A DNA stretch of 64,000 bases. It comes from Adineta vaga (Eukaryota; Rotifera). Below are positions 62,436 through 64,000 of this stretch, one piece after another (position 1 is the first letter of the stretch; every line of letters starts with the position of its first letter). The notes under the pieces are model-generated. The model had not been told where the DNA came from. It made no database searches and was given only the letters and a program-made list of their open reading frames with translations. The position numbers were made by a program, and so were the translations under genes. The stretch is taken from NCBI GenBank assembly GCA_021613535.1, contig CP075493.1, positions 7,068,001 to 7,132,000 on the forward strand, written 5' to 3'.

Positions 62436-64000
62436 AATGAGACAGATGAACATTGTCGATATTCTGTGACGAGACGAGCAGGTCTCTATCTCTCTTTTCT
62501 TTTTTGAAATTATTTCATTTGTTGTTGCATGTCTACATTGACGAAAAAACACTTGTTTATGATATGGGACATCTTCTTATATCGAAAAAAAAGCAATGCA
62601 TGTTTCTTGAAGAAAAAAAAACAGTTCATTTTTTAATGAGCATGTCTTTTGTTTTTCATTTCAAAGTTCAATTTATAAATTAAATTTTTTATGTTTTATT
62701 TAAATAGAACAATCAACTCGTGTATTACCCGATTCAACTTCGAATAAAAATCGTACATCGCCAAGTTTAATTCGTTCGTCATCATTAGAAAGTATTCCTA
62801 AAATCATCGACGAACGTGAATCATCGAAATCTATATCAAACAATGATGAAGAGCGAAAACGTCAAGCAAAACTTCGTAGTCGAGCATGTAATGATTCGTT
62901 TCGACAAGCTGTAGATAAATCCTACGGTCAAAATTCAAATCTAAATGATGATGGTAAGACTATCATAAAGAAAGAGAACAGATTTTGCAGTAAAAAAAAG
63001 ACGTTATTTTTACTGGAAAATATCATACTTCAAAAAGAACGAGTAGGATGAACTGATTGTTGATTAGAAAGTGATGTTCTGACCTTGACGTACTTTATTA
63101 TGAAATTTTTTGTCATAGCGGATATCAATGTGTCTTTATGAAACGGGAAATCGTCATTAATGTTGATGATTACTTCAGTGGGCAGTAGTATTGAGTAAGA
63201 ATTCATTTCCCAACGGTAATTATTTGTCGGAAATATTCAAAAGTTCATTTCCGCATAACTGAATCAAATTATCCAATTTTCAAGGTTGTAAATGTAATAA
63301 TGTGTTTAGATTTGATAGATGAAGTTAAATCAAATAAATCAGATAAACAACGATTTCGTTTTTCAAATTTATTTACAACTAAGTAAGTTTCTTCTTTTTT
63401 ACATGATAGTATCATTATTTATGTTTCTTTTCGTGATCATTTATTTCAGATCAAAACGAAAAGAATATCCCGAAGAAAGGTAAGAATAATTTTCTTTTGT
63501 CGTTTATTATCTCATGTCTTTTCCTATACATAGAATATCAAAAACGATTCCTATACAATATCAATTAGCATCTCATGACATTCGACCGATATTATATTCA
63601 CTCCCACCACCTGCACCTTTTAGTTCTCGACAAGATTCAGTTTCATCATCCTCATCTTCATCCGCACAAAGATCATTGAAAATTCCACACGTATACTGAA
63701 TATTTACACTCTTTTCCTCATTCTTAATTTAATATTTAGAAGAATAATCGTCCTTCAGCGGTATTTTCCTATTCACTATCTTCAAATGAACAAACACAAC
63801 AACAGCAACAAGGTTATCAACTATACCGTTTCAATACATCCACTCAAACACCTTCTTCAAATAAACCAAAATCGGAACATTTCACTTCAGTTCGTCATGA
63901 ATTCCATGGATTTCATGATTATCAAACAAAAAACATTCCAAGTCAATCATCTCTTTCGATCAATAATCAAAAATCATCTGGTAAACGAATGGATATTATT
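57913..64000 (+). CDS. PARD3: PAR-3 polarity scaffold (partial, runs off window)
   Basis: Scaffold of the PAR-3/PAR-6/aPKC polarity complex. Exon 1 starts MKVIISFGEKKVVVPCGFDG, the N-terminal oligomerisation domain, which continues with VVDPDDRVCDVVDDREELFA. PDZ1 is at about 59950-60240 (SPLGIHVIPYNGDEQPVNGL, GILQINDRIIEINRTNIER). PDZ2 is at about 60803-61050 (GLGFKLASRDNPTGVANPIY, RLQRGDRLLSVN). PDZ3 is at about 61190-61550 (AGLGITLKGKTS, LRPNDQLLVINDSSLVNISN). The aPKC-binding segment is in FERETLFRQSVSEKRRLTHQ near 62130-62200, matching the CR3 phosphosite (FRQS-x-SEKR). A run of nine Asp lies near 62405. The last exon begins about 63741 (KNNRPSAVFSYSL) and is still open at 64000. More than a dozen introns, including one of 1.2 kb after exon 3. 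Missing C-terminus is due to the window edge. Confidence 0.92.
58502..59700 (+). other. 1.2-kb intron of PAR-3
   Basis: Begins at the donor GTAGGT after ...DADLR and ends at CTCTCTCTCTGCAG (59701 is the next coding base; reading resumes RSLRVKNDPIYNSQQ). Contains a GAAGAA run at about 58940-58960. An alternative short isoform ending at the TGA at 58565-58567 if the intron is retained would encode only the oligomerisation domain. Nothing else recognised. Confidence 0.55.
62408..62432 (+). repeat. GAT repeat coding polyaspartate in PAR-3
   Basis: Eight to nine GAT codons in the coding frame directly after PLIDIS. Simple repeat, likely length-variable. Confidence 0.8.

Overview
The window is eukaryotic nuclear DNA from a small-genome animal. 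It is AT-rich, and its animal-type genes are cut by many GT-AG introns of about 48-65 nt plus a few of 0.5-2 kb. Several genes are complete animal signatures: PRRC2, PARP16, MEK5 (MAP2K5), WDR26, Greatwall (MASTL) and PAR-3. Mixed with them are genes that look non-metazoan: a bacterial-type GH13 oligo-1,6-glucosidase that has gained introns, a Thg1-like protein of the TLP type, and a cyanamide-hydratase-like HD protein. That mixture, the tiny introns and candidate trans-splice acceptors just upstream of start codons best fit a bdelloid rotifer such as Adineta or Rotaria. This is inference; no species marker was seen.

Layout. 606-9453 (+) PRRC2; 9996-11248 (+) PARP16; 11519-12805 (-) intronless MEK5-like kinase; 14736-18093 (+) unknown Ser/Gln-rich protein with a 2-kb intron; 19174-20136 (-) Thg1-like 3'-5' polymerase; 21666-22091 (+) small unknown protein; 22207-24190 (-) orphan 7TM protein; 26866-30318 (-) WDR26/GID7; 31320-33674 (+) GH13 alpha-glucosidase, possibly joined to an unknown coiled-coil region (33669-34380); 34865-37240 (+) MASTL; 38091-41344 (+) unknown coiled-coil protein; 41439-43926 (-) proline-rich GPELYHL-repeat protein; 47438-49594 (+) unknown beta-rich/coiled-coil protein; 50996-51700 (-) HD hydrolase; 52297-53583 (-) F-BAR protein; 54538-56307 (-) CBM21 domain joined to a USP deubiquitinase; 57913 to the window end (+) PAR-3.

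The most novel items are: (1) the CBM21-USP gene, predicted to be a glycogen-targeted deubiquitinase; (2) the HD hydrolase gene, bracketed by two copies of a short inverted-repeat element with CTTGAGGGTGTGGG-like termini, a third copy of which lies downstream of MASTL; (3) the intron-bearing bacterial-type glucosidase with a possible C-terminal fusion; (4) the TLP-type Thg1 homologue.

Several otherwise intact genes carry one-base frame breaks: the PRRC2 intron at 8505-8565, the MASTL linker near 36180, and three places in the proline-rich gene. Because the reading frame is open on both sides of each break, single-base assembly errors or very recent mutations are more likely than old pseudogenes.

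The genes do not form one pathway. PARP16, WDR26 (CTLH ubiquitin ligase) and the CBM21-USP touch protein modification and energy metabolism. MASTL, PAR-3 and MEK5 are cell-cycle, polarity and signalling genes. Exon borders were placed by eye from splice consensus and frame, so single borders may be off by a few bases.
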